A DNA stretch of 64,000 nt from Sphingosinicellaceae bacterium (GTDB taxonomy: Bacteria; Pseudomonadota; Alphaproteobacteria; Sphingomonadales; Sphingomonadaceae). This document shows, piece after piece, positions 9,307 through 17,815 of the stretch. Made by a program: the position numbers and the translations under genes. The notes under the pieces are model-generated. The model did not search any database. It saw only the letters and a program-made list of their open reading frames with translations, and had not been told where the DNA came from. How positions within the stretch are numbered: position 1 is the stretch's first letter; each line of letters opens with the position of its first letter. The DNA is taken from NCBI GenBank assembly GCA_019285715.1, contig CP079108.1, forward strand, positions 4,231,001 to 4,295,000, in the 5' to 3' direction.

Positions 9307-9635
9307 ACCGAGCGCAGCGGCGGCGGTGCCTGCGGGTCAGCGAAGGCTCCGACCGCGATGCCGATCAGCCCGGGGTGCTTCGCGGTCGACCACACGACGC
9401 TGGCGCCGCACACCGGGCAGAAGCGCGTCGTGAACGTTCCGCCGGTCGCGGTCGGGCGGCTATAGGCCCGTGCCGCACCGCTGACGGTGACCGCCTCGGC
9501 GGGGTAATAGGCGGCGACGCCGAACGCCGAGCCGGTGCGGCGCTGGCAGTCGATGCAGTGGCACGCGACCACCATCGGCGAATAAGCGGCGACCTCGGCG
9601 GTCAGCGCGCCGCACTGGCAACTCGCGATCGGCAT
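9234..9635 (-). CDS. GFA/CENP-V zinc domain protein
   Basis: A 133-residue protein of the GFA (glutathione-dependent formaldehyde-activating) fold, a small zinc-binding beta domain. The Cys pairs are visible as CQCGAL (residues 6-11), CHCIDCQRRTG and FCPVCGA. The substrate is unknown, since most members have no proven activity. The ATG complementary to 9633-9635 is chosen because CGGGGGAG stands at a good Shine-Dalgarno distance and the protein then begins MPIASCQCGAL. Its stop lies inside the crtD start region, so crtD and crtC are probably read from this gene's promoter. No known carotenoid role. Confidence 0.85.
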   Translation of the reverse strand: MPIASCQCGALTAEVAAYSPMVVACHCIDCQRRTGSAFGVAAYYPAEAVTVSGAARAYSRPTATGGTFTTRFCPVCGASVVWSTAKHPGLIGIAVGAFADPQAPPPLRSVWEQSAHPWAELASVAAHYPQGVS

Positions 9636-9687
9636 GGTCTGTCTCCCCCGGTTGCGGCCCGGCTCCACACCGCTGATAACAGCCGCC

Positions 9688-10140
9688 ATGAGCTTGCGCA
9701 TCCTCGTCGACGGCGACGCCTGCCCGGTCAAGGAGGAGATCTACAAGGTTGCCTTCCGCCACGCCGTGCCGGTCGCCGTCGTCAGCAACAGTTATTTCCG
9801 GGTCCCCCAGCACCCGCTCGTCGAGCAGGTCGTGGTCAGCGACAAGTTCGATGCCGCCGACGACTGGATCGCCGAGGCGGCGGGGCCAGCGACCATTGTC
9901 GTCACCGCCGACATCCTGCTCGCCGACCGTGCGGTCAAGGCAGGCGCGACGGTGCTGTCCCCGACCGGCAAGCCGTTCACCGCGAACTCGATCGGGAGTG
10001 CGGTGGCGACCCGCGCGATCATGGCCGACCTGCGGGCCGGGGGTGACATCATCGGCGGCCCAGCTCCGTTCGCGAAAACGGACCGGTCTCGGTTCCTGTC
10101 GGCGCTGGACGCAGCGCTGGTGCGGATGGGGCGCGCTTGA
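9688..10140 (+). CDS. yaiI: YaiI/YqxD family protein (DUF188, UPF0178)
   Basis: A 150-residue conserved protein of the DUF188 family, related to PIN/NYN-like nuclease folds but without an established function. It shows the hallmark RILVDGDACPVKEEIYKVA at the N-terminus, then VVSNSYF, VVTADILLA, and the end pattern FAKTDRSRFLSALD. ATG 9688 is selected because the hallmark begins within five residues; an upstream in-frame GTG at 9634 would overlap the divergent GFA gene. It is followed by crtF with a TTGA overlap, which suggests co-transcription with that photosynthesis gene. Confidence 0.9.
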   Translation: MSLRILVDGDACPVKEEIYKVAFRHAVPVAVVSNSYFRVPQHPLVEQVVVSDKFDAADDWIAEAAGPATIVVTADILLADRAVKAGATVLSPTGKPFTANSIGSAVATRAIMADLRAGGDIIGGPAPFAKTDRSRFLSALDAALVRMGRA

Positions 10141-11252
10141 GCTTGCGCGCGGATTGGGTGCGATGGCGCAACCGGCGGCTGTCCTCGCCGCGCTTCCAGG
10201 CGTGGGCGAGCCGCTTCCCTCTGACGCGGCCCCGGGCACGGGCCGAGGCGGCCGGGTTGTTCGATCTGGTCGCGGGGTTCGTCCATGCGCAGATCCTGGC
10301 GGCGTGCGTCGAGCTGGGTCTGTGCGAGCGGCTGCGGAAGCGGACCGCGACGACTGTCCAGTTGGCGGCGGAGTTCGAGCTGCCGCTCGATTCGATGCGG
10401 CGGCTGTTGCGCGGGGCGGGGGCGCTGGGGCTGGTGGAGCCATTGGGTGACGGCTGGGCGCTGGGGTCGCGGGGGGCGGCGCTGCTCGGCAATCCCGGGG
10501 TGGCGGCGATGATCGCGCACCACAAGGCCTTTTATGCGGACATGGCGGACCCGGTTGCGCTCCTGCGGCGCGGCGGGGGTGGCGGGGCGCTGGCGGACTA
10601 CTGGGCCTATGCGCGGGCCGACGACGCGGCGGCGGCGAGCCCGGCGGCGGTCGGTCCGTATTCGGCGCTGATGGCGGCGTCGCAGCCGATGGTGGCGGCA
10701 CAGGTGGTCGCGGCGGCGGGACTCGGCGGCTATCGGCGGCTGCTCGATGTCGGCGGGGGCGAGGGAGCGTTCGTGCGGGCGGTCGCTGCAGCGGTGCCGG
10801 GGCTGGAGCTTGCGGTGTTCGACCTGCCGGCGGTGGCGGCGCGGGCGCGGGTGGCGCTCGAGGCGGCGGGGCTGGCGCGGATCGAGACGCATGGCGGCAG
10901 CTTCTTCGACGACCCGCTGCCGGGGGGCTTCGACCTCATCACGCTGGTCCGCATCCTCCACGACCACGACGACGCGCCAGTGCTGAAGCTACTGTGCCAG
11001 GTCCGCGCGGCGCTTCCCCCCGGCGGGACGCTTCTGATCGCCGAGCCGATGACTGCGCCGCGCCCGGAACGGGTCGGCGACGCGTATTTCGGGTTTTACC
11101 TGCTGGCGATGGGGTCGGGACGGGCGCGTACCCCCGACGAGTTAGACGCGCTGCTGGCCGAAGCCGGGTTTACCGGGATCCGCCGCATTGCCACCGACCT
11201 ACCGCTGGTCGCCGGGATCATCCTAGCAAAAACAACCGTCAAAGCTGGTTGA
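10137..11252 (+). CDS. crtF: Hydroxyneurosporene/demethylspheroidene O-methyltransferase
   Basis: SAM-dependent O-methyltransferase that methylates the 1-hydroxy group introduced by CrtC, giving spheroidene or spirilloxanthin-type carotenoids. The 371 residues include an N-terminal dimerisation domain and the SAM-binding motif LLDVGGGEG at about residues 201-209. The catalytic-domain sequence LVRILHDHDD follows, then GTLLIAEPM. The start is TTG 10137 overlapping the yaiI stop (TTGA). The stop codon at 11250-11252 lies inside the first of three operator-like palindromes for bchC, so the 3' end of this gene doubles as control DNA. Confidence 0.94.
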   Translation: MSLRADWVRWRNRRLSSPRFQAWASRFPLTRPRARAEAAGLFDLVAGFVHAQILAACVELGLCERLRKRTATTVQLAAEFELPLDSMRRLLRGAGALGLVEPLGDGWALGSRGAALLGNPGVAAMIAHHKAFYADMADPVALLRRGGGGGALADYWAYARADDAAAASPAAVGPYSALMAASQPMVAAQVVAAAGLGGYRRLLDVGGGEGAFVRAVAAAVPGLELAVFDLPAVAARARVALEAAGLARIETHGGSFFDDPLPGGFDLITLVRILHDHDDAPVLKLLCQVRAALPPGGTLLIAEPMTAPRPERVGDAYFGFYLLAMGSGRARTPDELDALLAEAGFTGIRRIATDLPLVAGIILAKTTVKAG

Positions 11253-11306
11253 CAAGTATTTGCGTCAACCTAGACTGACACTTCGAAGCGTCCAGTTCAT
11301 CTGACA
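11237..11306. promoter_or_regulatory. Three tandem PpsR/CrtJ-type operator sites before bchC
   Basis: Three 18-bp sites lie in tandem: 11237-11254 (CGTCA-N8-TGACA), 11263-11280 (CGTCA-N8-TGACA) and 11289-11306 (CGTCC-N8-TGACA). Each is separated from the next by exactly 8 bp, giving a 26-bp period. The known PpsR/CrtJ target is TGT-N12-ACA with CA/TG commonly inside. Sites 1 and 2 differ from TGTCA-N8-TGACA by one base each, and site 3 by two. Two such palindromes 8 bp apart spanning -35 and -10 are described for bchC of Rhodobacter capsulatus. The third site is the unusual part. The regulator gene is not in this window. Confidence 0.8.
11249..11276 (+). promoter_or_regulatory. Sigma-70-type promoter of the bchCXYZ-puf operon
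   Basis: A perfect -35 TTGACA at 11249-11254 is followed after 16 bp by TAGACT at 11271-11276 as -10. The start of bchC (GTG 11350) lies about 65 bp downstream of the predicted transcription start. Operator site 1 ends on the -35 box and site 2 covers the -10 box, so occupancy by a repressor should block RNA polymerase. Confidence 0.7.
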
Positions 11307-11349
11307 CTGGGCGCAGGCGGCAAAGTCCGCCGAAGGGAAGGGTCGTCTG

Positions 11350-12285
11350 GTGGAAACCATCGCTGTCGTCATGGGAGGACCGGGGCAACTCGCACTGCGT
11401 CCGCTCGGGCTGACGCCGATGGCCGCCGATGCCGTAACCGTCGCTATCGACTGGAGCGGCATTTCGACCGGCACCGAGCGGCTGCTCTACACCGGCCGGA
11501 TGCCCGACTTCCCGGGCATGGGTTATCCGCTGGTGCCGGGCTACGAGTCGGTCGGTACGGTCGTCGATGCCGGCGCAGACGTCCGCTCGCGCCTCGGTGA
11601 GACGGTGTTCGTGCCCGGCGCGAACTGCTTCGACGGTGCCCGCGGTCTCTTCGGCGGCGCAGCGCGGCGGGTGGTCATCCCCGCGGCGCGCGCGCACCGC
11701 GTCGACGCATCGCTCAAGGAAAACGCGGTCCTGCTCGCGCTCGCCGCGACCGCGCACCACGCGCTCGTCGCCGGGCGTGTCCCCGAACTCGTCATCGGCC
11801 ACGGCGTACTCGGACGACTGCTCGCCCGGGTCATCGTTGCCGCCGGTCACGCGGCGCCGGTGGTCTGGGAGACCAGCGCCGCCCGCCGCGCCGGTCAGCA
11901 CGGCTACAGCGTTATCGACCCGCAGGCGGACGCCCGCCGCGACTATGCCTGCATCTGCGACATGAGCGGCGACGCAGGCCTGCTCGACACGCTGGTCGGA
12001 CGGCTCGCCAAGGGCGGCGAGCTGGTCCTGGCGGGCTTCTACGAGGACCGTGTCGGTTTCGCCTTCGCCCCAGCCTTCATGCGCGAGGCGACGATCCGCA
12101 TCGCCGCCGAGTGGCAGCCCGCCGACCTGACGGCGGTCAACACCCTGGTCGCGAGCGGCACACTGTCGCTCGACGGCCTGATCACCCACCGTTCCGACGC
12201 GAGTGCCGCCGCCGAGGCCTATCCGACCGCTTTCGGCGAGCCGGCCTGCCTCAAGATGATCCTCGACTGGAGGGCCCACGCGTGA
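11350..12285 (+). CDS. bchC: Bacteriochlorophyllide a dehydrogenase (3-hydroxyethyl oxidation)
   Basis: Zinc-free member of the alcohol-dehydrogenase superfamily that oxidises the 3-hydroxyethyl group to 3-acetyl in bacteriochlorophyllide a synthesis. The 311 residues match BchC throughout. They include [35 protein letters not shown] (residues 36-70), the nucleotide-binding [16 protein letters not shown], and [23 protein letters not shown] near the end. It starts at GTG 11350 behind the palindromic control region. The stop overlaps the GTG of bchX (GTGA), and the chain continues through bchY, bchZ and puf. Confidence 0.96.
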   Translation: METIAVVMGGPGQLALRPLGLTPMAADAVTVAIDWSGISTGTERLLYTGRMPDFPGMGYPLVPGYESVGTVVDAGADVRSRLGETVFVPGANCFDGARGLFGGAARRVVIPAARAHRVDASLKENAVLLALAATAHHALVAGRVPELVIGHGVLGRLLARVIVAAGHAAPVVWETSAARRAGQHGYSVIDPQADARRDYACICDMSGDAGLLDTLVGRLAKGGELVLAGFYEDRVGFAFAPAFMREATIRIAAEWQPADLTAVNTLVASGTLSLDGLITHRSDASAAAEAYPTAFGEPACLKMILDWRAHA

Positions 12286-13292
12286 GCCTCGAGAGTACCG
12301 ATAAAGTCGCTGGCCTGACCCTCGACGACTTCCTGCGCATGGAAGCGGCGATCGAGCCCGACCCGGTTCACACCGGCGAGGTCACCAAGGAAACCCAGAT
12401 CATCGCGATCTACGGCAAGGGCGGCAGCGGCAAGTCGTTCGCGCTGTCGAACCTCAGCTACATGATGGCGCAGCAGGGCAAGCGCGTCCTGCTGATCGGC
12501 TGCGATCCAAAGTCCGACACCACCTCGCTGCTGTTCGGCGGCAAGTCGTGCCCGACGATCATCGAGACCAGCAGCCGCAAGAAGCTGGCCGGCGAGGAAG
12601 TCCGCATCGAGGACGTCTGCTTCCAGCGCGACGGAGTCTTCGCGATGGAGCTTGGCGGCCCCGAGGTCGGTCGTGGCTGCGGCGGACGTGGCATCATCCA
12701 CGGCTTCGAACTGCTGGAAAAGCTCGGCTTCCACGAGTGGGGCTTCGACTATGTCCTGCTCGATTTCCTCGGCGACGTGGTCTGCGGCGGCTTCGGCCTG
12801 CCGATCGCCCGCGACATGTGCCAGAAGGTCATCGTCGTCGGCTCGAACGACCTGCAGTCGCTCTACGTCGCCAACAACGTCTGCAAGGCGGTCGAATATT
12901 TCCGCAAGATGGGCGGTAATGTCGGCGTCGCAGGCATCCTGATCAACAAGGACGACGGCTCGGGCGAAGCGCAGGCGTTCGCGGACGCAGTCGGCATCCC
13001 GGTGCTGATCTCGATCCCGGCCAACGAGGACATCCGCAAGAAGTCCGCCAACTACCAGATCATCGGGACCCCCGAGAGCCAGTGGGGCAGCCTGTTCGAG
13101 ACGCTCGCCGAGAACGTCGCCGAGGCACCCCCGGTGCGCCCGACGCCGCTGACCAGCGACGGGCTGCTGGGGCTGTTCTCGCCCGAGGATACCGGCGCCA
13201 ATGTCACGCTCCGTCCTGCCAGCCAGGCCGACATGCGCGGCGCGGCGTACGTGACGAAGCCGAGCCTGGAAGTGGTTTACGACGCCGTATGA
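12282..13292 (+). CDS. bchX: Chlorophyllide reductase iron protein BchX
   Basis: Nitrogenase-iron-protein-like ATPase that donates electrons to the BchY-BchZ core of chlorophyllide a oxidoreductase, which makes the bacteriochlorin ring. The protein has 336 residues. The P-loop YGKGGSGKS is at residues 44-52, followed by [14 protein letters not shown]. The two Cys that bridge the [4Fe-4S] cluster lie in GRGCGGRG and DVVCGGFG. The start is GTG 12282 in the bchC stop, and the end is an ATGA overlap with bchY. Confidence 0.98.
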   Translation: MSLESTDKVAGLTLDDFLRMEAAIEPDPVHTGEVTKETQIIAIYGKGGSGKSFALSNLSYMMAQQGKRVLLIGCDPKSDTTSLLFGGKSCPTIIETSSRKKLAGEEVRIEDVCFQRDGVFAMELGGPEVGRGCGGRGIIHGFELLEKLGFHEWGFDYVLLDFLGDVVCGGFGLPIARDMCQKVIVVGSNDLQSLYVANNVCKAVEYFRKMGGNVGVAGILINKDDGSGEAQAFADAVGIPVLISIPANEDIRKKSANYQIIGTPESQWGSLFETLAENVAEAPPVRPTPLTSDGLLGLFSPEDTGANVTLRPASQADMRGAAYVTKPSLEVVYDAV

Positions 13293-14806
13293 CAGACCTC
13301 GGCGTCTCGACACCGGCGAACGACGGCGATGCGATCGCGATCGACGGCGGCTGCGCCAGCGGTTCGACCCTCCGCGATGCCGCCGAGCGCGCCGGCAAGT
13401 CCGAGATTCTCGCGCGCTACGCCGCCGACTATCCCAAGGGCCCTCACGACCAGCCGCAGTCGATGTGCCCGGCGTTCGGCTCGCTCCGCGTCGGCCTCCG
13501 CATGCGCCGGACCGCGACGATCCTCAGCGGCTCCGCCTGCTGCGTCTACGGGCTGACCTTCACCTCGCACTTCTACGGGGCGCGGCGCTCGGTCGGCTAC
13601 GTGCCGTTCAACTCCGAGAGCCTCGTCACCGGCAAGCTGTTTGAAGACATCCGCGACGCGGTCCATGAGATGGCCGATCCGGCGCTGTACGACACCATCG
13701 TCGTCACCAACCTGTGCGTGCCGACCGCGAGCGGGGTGCCGCTGCAGCTGCTCCCCGACCAGATCGACGGCGTCCGCATCATCGGTATCGACGTGCCCGG
13801 CTTCGGCATCCCGACCCACGCCGAGGCCAAGGACGTACTGGCGGGGGCGATGCTCGCCTACGCCCGCAAGGAGGTCGAGGCCGGGCCGGTCGCGGCGCCC
13901 AAGACCCGCGCCGACCGCCCGACGATCACGCTGCTCGGCGAAATGTTTCCGGTCGACCCGATCGGCATCGGCCAGATGCTGGAGCCGCTCGGGCTTGCGG
14001 TCGGGCCGAACGTGCCGACCCGCGAGTGGCGCGAGTTGTACTCCGCGCTCGACTGCGCCGCAGTCGCCGCGATCCACCCGTTCTACACCGCCAGCGTCCG
14101 CGAGTTCGAGGCCGCCGGGCGCACCGTTTTGCCTTCCGCCCCGGTTGGTCGCGACGGCACCGCGGCCTGGCTCGATGCGGTCGGCGCGGCGTGCGGGATC
14201 ACGCAGGCACAGGTCGACGCCGCCAAGAACAAGTTCCTCCCCGCCATTGGCGCGGCGCTCGCGAATGCCCCGATCAAGGGTCGCATCACCGTCTCGGGCT
14301 ACGAGGGCTCGGAGCTGCTGGTGGCGCGGCTGCTGATCGAGAGCGGCGCGACGGTGCCCTATGTCGGCACTGCCTGCCCGCGCACCAAATGGTCGGACCC
14401 CGACCGTGAATGGCTCGAGGCCCGCGGCTGCACGGTCCAGTACCGCGCCAGCCTCGAGAACGACCTGGCCGCCGTCGACGCCTTCCAGCCCGACCTCGCG
14501 ATCGGCACGACCCCGGTCGTCCAGCACGCCAAGGCGAAGGCGATCCCGGCGCTGTATTTCACCAATCTGATCTCGGCTCGTCCGCTGATGGGCGTGGCGG
14601 GGGCGGGCAGCCTCGCCACGGTCGTCAATGCGGCGCTCGGCAACCAGCATCGCTTCGACCGCATGCGCGACTTCTTCGAAGGCGTCGGGTCAGGCGACAC
14701 CGCCGGCATTTGGGAGGACACGCCACGCCTCCGCCCCGAGTTCAAGGCCAAGATGGCGGGCAAGCGCATCGCCGCGGCCAAGGCCGAAGAGGCGATCGGG
14801 GCATGA
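13289..14806 (+). CDS. bchY: Chlorophyllide reductase subunit BchY
   Basis: Component of the catalytic heterotetramer of chlorophyllide a oxidoreductase, homologous to nitrogenase NifD and to BchN. It has 505 residues. Conserved Cys likely to ligate the [4Fe-4S] cluster lie in [25 protein letters not shown] and [11 protein letters not shown]. The later sequence [18 protein letters not shown] and [14 protein letters not shown] is typical. The ATG at 13289 overlaps the bchX stop, and the stop overlaps the bchZ start. No disrupted motif was seen. Confidence 0.97.
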   Translation: MTDLGVSTPANDGDAIAIDGGCASGSTLRDAAERAGKSEILARYAADYPKGPHDQPQSMCPAFGSLRVGLRMRRTATILSGSACCVYGLTFTSHFYGARRSVGYVPFNSESLVTGKLFEDIRDAVHEMADPALYDTIVVTNLCVPTASGVPLQLLPDQIDGVRIIGIDVPGFGIPTHAEAKDVLAGAMLAYARKEVEAGPVAAPKTRADRPTITLLGEMFPVDPIGIGQMLEPLGLAVGPNVPTREWRELYSALDCAAVAAIHPFYTASVREFEAAGRTVLPSAPVGRDGTAAWLDAVGAACGITQAQVDAAKNKFLPAIGAALANAPIKGRITVSGYEGSELLVARLLIESGATVPYVGTACPRTKWSDPDREWLEARGCTVQYRASLENDLAAVDAFQPDLAIGTTPVVQHAKAKAIPALYFTNLISARPLMGVAGAGSLATVVNAALGNQHRFDRMRDFFEGVGSGDTAGIWEDTPRLRPEFKAKMAGKRIAAAKAEEAIGA

Positions 14807-16254
14807 CGCTCGTTCTCGATCATGACCGCGCTGGCGGCTATTGGGGCGCTGTCTACGCCTTCACCGCGATCAAGGGCCTGCAGGTCATCATCGATGGACC
14901 GGTCGGCTGCGAGAACCTGCCGGTGACCTCGGTCCTCCACTACACCGATGGCCTGCCGCCGCACGAGCTCCCGATCGTCGTCACCGGGCTGGGCGAGGAT
15001 GAGCTCGGCCGCCACGGCACCGAGGGCGCAATGAAGCGCGCCTGGGCGACGCTCGACCCCGACCTGCCCGCGGTCGTCGTCACCGGAAGCATCGCCGAGA
15101 TGATCGGCGGCGGCGTGACGCCCGAGGGCACCAACATCCAGCGCTTCCTGCCGCGCACCATCGACGAGGACCAGTGGCAGGCCGCCGACCGCGCGCTGAC
15201 CTGGCTGTGGACCCAATACGGCACCAAGAAGGTCCCTGCCCTGCGCCCGCGCAAGGAGGGTGCCAGGCCCCGGGTCAACATTATCGGGCCGCAGTACGGC
15301 TGCTTCAACATGGCGTCCGACCTGCACGAGATCCGCCGCCTGATCGAGGGCATCGGCGCCGAGGTGGGCATGGTTTTCCCGCTCGGTTCGCACCTCGCCG
15401 ACGTCAAGCGGCTGGCCGATGCCGAGGTCAACGTCTGCATGTACCGTGAGTTCGGGCGCGGGCTGTGCGAGACACTCGAGCGCCCGTATCTGCAGGCCCC
15501 GATCGGGCTGACGTCGACGACCTTGTTCCTCGAGAAGCTCGGTGAGCTGCTAGGCCTCGACCCGCAGCCGTTCATCACCCGCGAGAAGCACACCACGATC
15601 AAGCCATTGTGGGACCTGTGGCGGTCGGTGACGCAGGACTTCTTCGGCACCGCGAGCTTCGCCGTCGTCGCCACCGACACCTACGCGCGCGGCATGCGCG
15701 CCTTCCTCGAGGACGACCTCGGGCTGCCATGCACCTTCGCGTTCAGCCGGACAGCGGGGATCAAGCCCGACAACCAGGCGGTCAAGGCGGCGCTCAAGGC
15801 GACGCCGCCGCTGGTGATGTTCGGTTCCTACAACGAGCGCATGTACATGGCCGAGCTCGGCAGCCGCGCGGTGTTCGTGCCCGCGAGCTTCCCCGGCGCC
15901 GCGATCCGCCGCGCCACCGGCACGCCCTACATGGGTTATGCGGGCGCGACCTGGCTGGTGCAGGAGGTCTGCAACGCGCTGTTCGACGCGCTGTTCAACA
16001 TCCTGCCACTGTCGACCGCGATGGACGCCGCCGACGCGACGCCGGCGCGGATCCTCGCGCAGGTCAGCTGGGAAGACGACGCCAAGGCCGAGTTCGACGC
16101 GCTGGTCGAGGCGCAGCCGGTGCTGGTTCGCATCAGTGCCGCGAAACGCCTGCGCGATGCCGCCGAGCGCGCCGCCCGCAATGCCGGGCTTCCTGCCGTT
16201 ACCGCGCGCGAGTTGGCCGCTGCCGCCCGCGCCCTCGAGAGCATGGCCGCATGA
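14803..16254 (+). CDS. bchZ: Chlorophyllide reductase subunit BchZ
   Basis: Second catalytic subunit of chlorophyllide a oxidoreductase (483 residues), homologous to BchB and NifK. The N-terminus [20 protein letters not shown] leads into the cluster region [19 protein letters not shown], and [21 protein letters not shown] follows. The last 50 residues ([20 protein letters not shown] onward) are the PCP_red domain found at the C-terminus of BchB and BchZ. The ATG overlaps the bchY stop. The stop TGA at 16252-16254 overlaps another ATG at 16251 that opens a 53-codon frame reaching exactly to pufB. Confidence 0.97.
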   Translation: MTLVLDHDRAGGYWGAVYAFTAIKGLQVIIDGPVGCENLPVTSVLHYTDGLPPHELPIVVTGLGEDELGRHGTEGAMKRAWATLDPDLPAVVVTGSIAEMIGGGVTPEGTNIQRFLPRTIDEDQWQAADRALTWLWTQYGTKKVPALRPRKEGARPRVNIIGPQYGCFNMASDLHEIRRLIEGIGAEVGMVFPLGSHLADVKRLADAEVNVCMYREFGRGLCETLERPYLQAPIGLTSTTLFLEKLGELLGLDPQPFITREKHTTIKPLWDLWRSVTQDFFGTASFAVVATDTYARGMRAFLEDDLGLPCTFAFSRTAGIKPDNQAVKAALKATPPLVMFGSYNERMYMAELGSRAVFVPASFPGAAIRRATGTPYMGYAGATWLVQEVCNALFDALFNILPLSTAMDAADATPARILAQVSWEDDAKAEFDALVEAQPVLVRISAAKRLRDAAERAARNAGLPAVTARELAAAARALESMAA

Positions 16255-16412
16255 CGCGGCCCCGCAGCCTTTCAGCCCAAGGGCTGTCAGCTTTTTCGGG
16301 TCTGAATGACCCTCAACCGATCGTCCCGGCGAAAGTCGCCGCGTCGATGCCGCCAGGAGGCGCCGCCGGCACCCTCCCTGTCCCGGCGGGCAAACTGGAG
16401 ATGGAGCAATGA
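16251..16412 (+). CDS. Unrecognised 53-codon ORF coupled to bchZ and pufB
   Basis: An open frame of 53 codons fits exactly between bchZ and pufB. Its ATG overlaps the bchZ stop (ATGA at 16251-16254) and its TGA overlaps the pufB start (ATGA at 16409-16412), continuing the coupling pattern of the operon. The product would be [15 protein letters not shown] followed by a Pro/Ala/Gly-rich stretch and GKLEMEQ. It has no membrane helix, so it does not look like PufQ, the protein usually encoded here in Rhodobacter. A hairpin with a T run lies inside it. It may be a true small protein, a ribosome relay that keeps translation coupled, or chance. Confidence 0.4.
   Translation: MTRPRSLSAQGLSAFSGLNDPQPIVPAKVAASMPPGGAAGTLPVPAGKLEMEQ
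16273..16296 (+). terminator. Hairpin with T run between bchZ and pufB (possible attenuator)
   Basis: CAGCCC at 16273-16278 pairs with GGGCTG at 16281-16286. Outer AGC/GCT pairing is possible at 16266-16268 and 16290-16292, and TTTTT follows at 16292-16296. It has the form of an intrinsic terminator, with a tight loop. In this place it could let part of the bch transcripts stop before puf or mark a processing point. Weak evidence. Confidence 0.4.
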
Positions 16413-16636
16413 GCGATATCAGAGACCGAGACGAGCGGATCACACCGAGCACGTACCTCAGCGAGGCCGAGGCGAAGGAATTTCACAAGCTGTTCATCAC
16501 CAGCTTCCTGATCTTCACCGCCATCGCGATCGTCGCGCACATCCTCGTCTGGATGTGGCGTCCGTGGCTCGGTGAAGTGCGGACCGTAACCGCGCTCGAC
16601 ACCGCCCACACCCCAACCATCAGCGCGACAGCATAG
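16409..16636 (+). CDS. pufB: LH1 antenna beta polypeptide
   Basis: Beta subunit of the core light-harvesting complex around the reaction centre. It has 75 residues. The conserved [17 protein letters not shown] precedes the single membrane helix [19 protein letters not shown], whose His (in VAHILVW) ligates bacteriochlorophyll. The C-terminal tail ([21 protein letters not shown]) is longer than in many beta chains. A GGAG sits at ribosome-binding distance upstream, and the ATG also overlaps the stop of the preceding 53-codon frame. pufA follows after 12 bp. Confidence 0.97.
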   Translation: MSDIRDRDERITPSTYLSEAEAKEFHKLFITSFLIFTAIAIVAHILVWMWRPWLGEVRTVTALDTAHTPTISATA

Positions 16637-16648
16637 GGAGACATCGTC

Positions 16649-16831
16649 ATGTGGAGAATCTGGCAAATGTTCGACCCGCGCCGTGCGCTGGTCGCCCTGT
16701 TCGCATTCCTGTTTATCCTGGCACTGCTGATCCACTTCATCCTGCTCAGCACCCAGCGGTTCAACTGGCTCGACGGTCCGACCCACGGCACCGTCGGAAC
16801 GACCGTCGCGGCACCCGCTGCGACATCCTGA
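16649..16831 (+). CDS. pufA: LH1 antenna alpha polypeptide
   Basis: Alpha subunit of LH1 with 60 residues. The N-terminal [20 protein letters not shown] is diagnostic. The helix continues to [18 protein letters not shown], with the His of LIHF as bacteriochlorophyll ligand. A ribosome-binding sequence AGGGAGA precedes the ATG. Hairpins between this gene and pufL probably give the pufBA segment a longer mRNA life, as known in Rhodobacter. Confidence 0.97.
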   Translation: MWRIWQMFDPRRALVALFAFLFILALLIHFILLSTQRFNWLDGPTHGTVGTTVAAPAATS

Positions 16832-16839
16832 ACCGCGAC

Positions 16840-16914
16840 GTTCCGGACGATGACGTACGGAACGACGACGTTCTAACGATTGACCGGCGGAACCCCTCAC
16901 CCGCGTTCCGCCGG
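16840..16914 (+). other. Two mRNA hairpins between pufA and pufL
   Basis: Hairpin 1 pairs GTTCCG (16840-16845) with CGGAAC (16858-16863). Hairpin 2 pairs CCGGCGGAAC (16884-16893) perfectly with GTTCCGCCGG (16905-16914). Neither is followed by a T run, so they look like RNA stabilisers rather than terminators. In Rhodobacter, intercistronic hairpins at this point protect the pufBA message and set the excess of LH1 over reaction centre. The same role here is inferred from position and structure. Confidence 0.7.
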
Positions 16915-16977
16915 ACATTCGAAAAGTCTGCAAAGGACCGCCGGCCCCTGTGTGGCTGCGGTCGGAGGGCCTGAATC

Positions 16978-17802
16978 ATGGCGCTGTTGAGCTTCGAGCG
17001 GAAATACCGGGTACGCGGCGGCACTCTGCTCGGCGGCGACCTGTTCGATTTCTGGGTAGGACCGTTTTTCGTCGGCTTCTTCGGCGTCACGACGCTGTTC
17101 TTCTCGATCCTCGGCACCGCGCTGATCTTCTACGCGGCTTCGCAGGGACCGACCTGGAACCCGTGGCTGATCTCGATCGCCCCGCCCGACCTGAAATACG
17201 GTCTCGCGCTGGCCCCGCTCAACGAGGGCGGCTTCTGGCAGATCATCACGGTCTGCGCGATCGGTGCCTTCGTCTCGTGGATGCTCCGCGAGGTCGAGAT
17301 CTGCCGCAAGCTCGGTATCGGCTATCATGTGCCGTTCGCCTTCGGAGTCGCGATCTTCGCCTACGTCAGCCTGGTGGTGATACGGCCGCTGCTGCTCGGG
17401 GCGTGGGGCTTCGGCTTCCCCTACGGCATCTTCAGCCACCTCGATTGGGTGTCGAACACCGGCTACCAGTACCTGCATTTCCACTACAATCCGGCGCACA
17501 TGCTGGCGGTGAGCTTCTTCTTCACCACGACGCTGGCGCTGGCGATGCACGGCGGCCTGATCCTGTCGTCGGTCAATCCGAAGAAGGGCAGCGAGGTCAA
17601 GACGCCCGAGTTCGAGGACACGTTCTTCCGCGATCTCATCGGCTATTCGATCGGCACGCTCGGCATCCACCGCCTCGGGCTGTTCCTGGCGCTCAACGCC
17701 GGCTTCTGGAGCGCAGTCTGCATCATCATCTCAGGCCCCTTCTGGACCCGCGGCTGGCCCGAGTGGTGGACCTGGTGGCTCAACCTGCCGATCTGGTCGT
17801 GA
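16978..17802 (+). CDS. pufL: Photosynthetic reaction centre L subunit
   Basis: Core subunit of the type II (quinone) reaction centre, with five membrane helices and 274 residues. The start [30 protein letters not shown] is typical. Bacteriochlorophyll-ligating His residues lie in the helix region [15 protein letters not shown], and later His residues in [17 protein letters not shown] belong to the iron-quinone region. No truncation is seen. pufM follows after 13 bp with a GAGGGGGTAAGG ribosome-binding stretch. Confidence 0.98.
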   Translation: MALLSFERKYRVRGGTLLGGDLFDFWVGPFFVGFFGVTTLFFSILGTALIFYAASQGPTWNPWLISIAPPDLKYGLALAPLNEGGFWQIITVCAIGAFVSWMLREVEICRKLGIGYHVPFAFGVAIFAYVSLVVIRPLLLGAWGFGFPYGIFSHLDWVSNTGYQYLHFHYNPAHMLAVSFFFTTTLALAMHGGLILSSVNPKKGSEVKTPEFEDTFFRDLIGYSIGTLGIHRLGLFLALNAGFWSAVCIIISGPFWTRGWPEWWTWWLNLPIWS

Positions 17803-17815
17803 GGGGGTAAGGACA

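Noticed and set aside
9636-9687. PpsR/CrtJ site between GFA and yaiI
   Set aside because: No TGT-N12-ACA or close variant could be found in the 52-bp gap.
16251-16412. PufQ
   Set aside because: The 53-codon ORF in the usual pufQ position lacks the membrane helix and length of PufQ, so the name was not applied.
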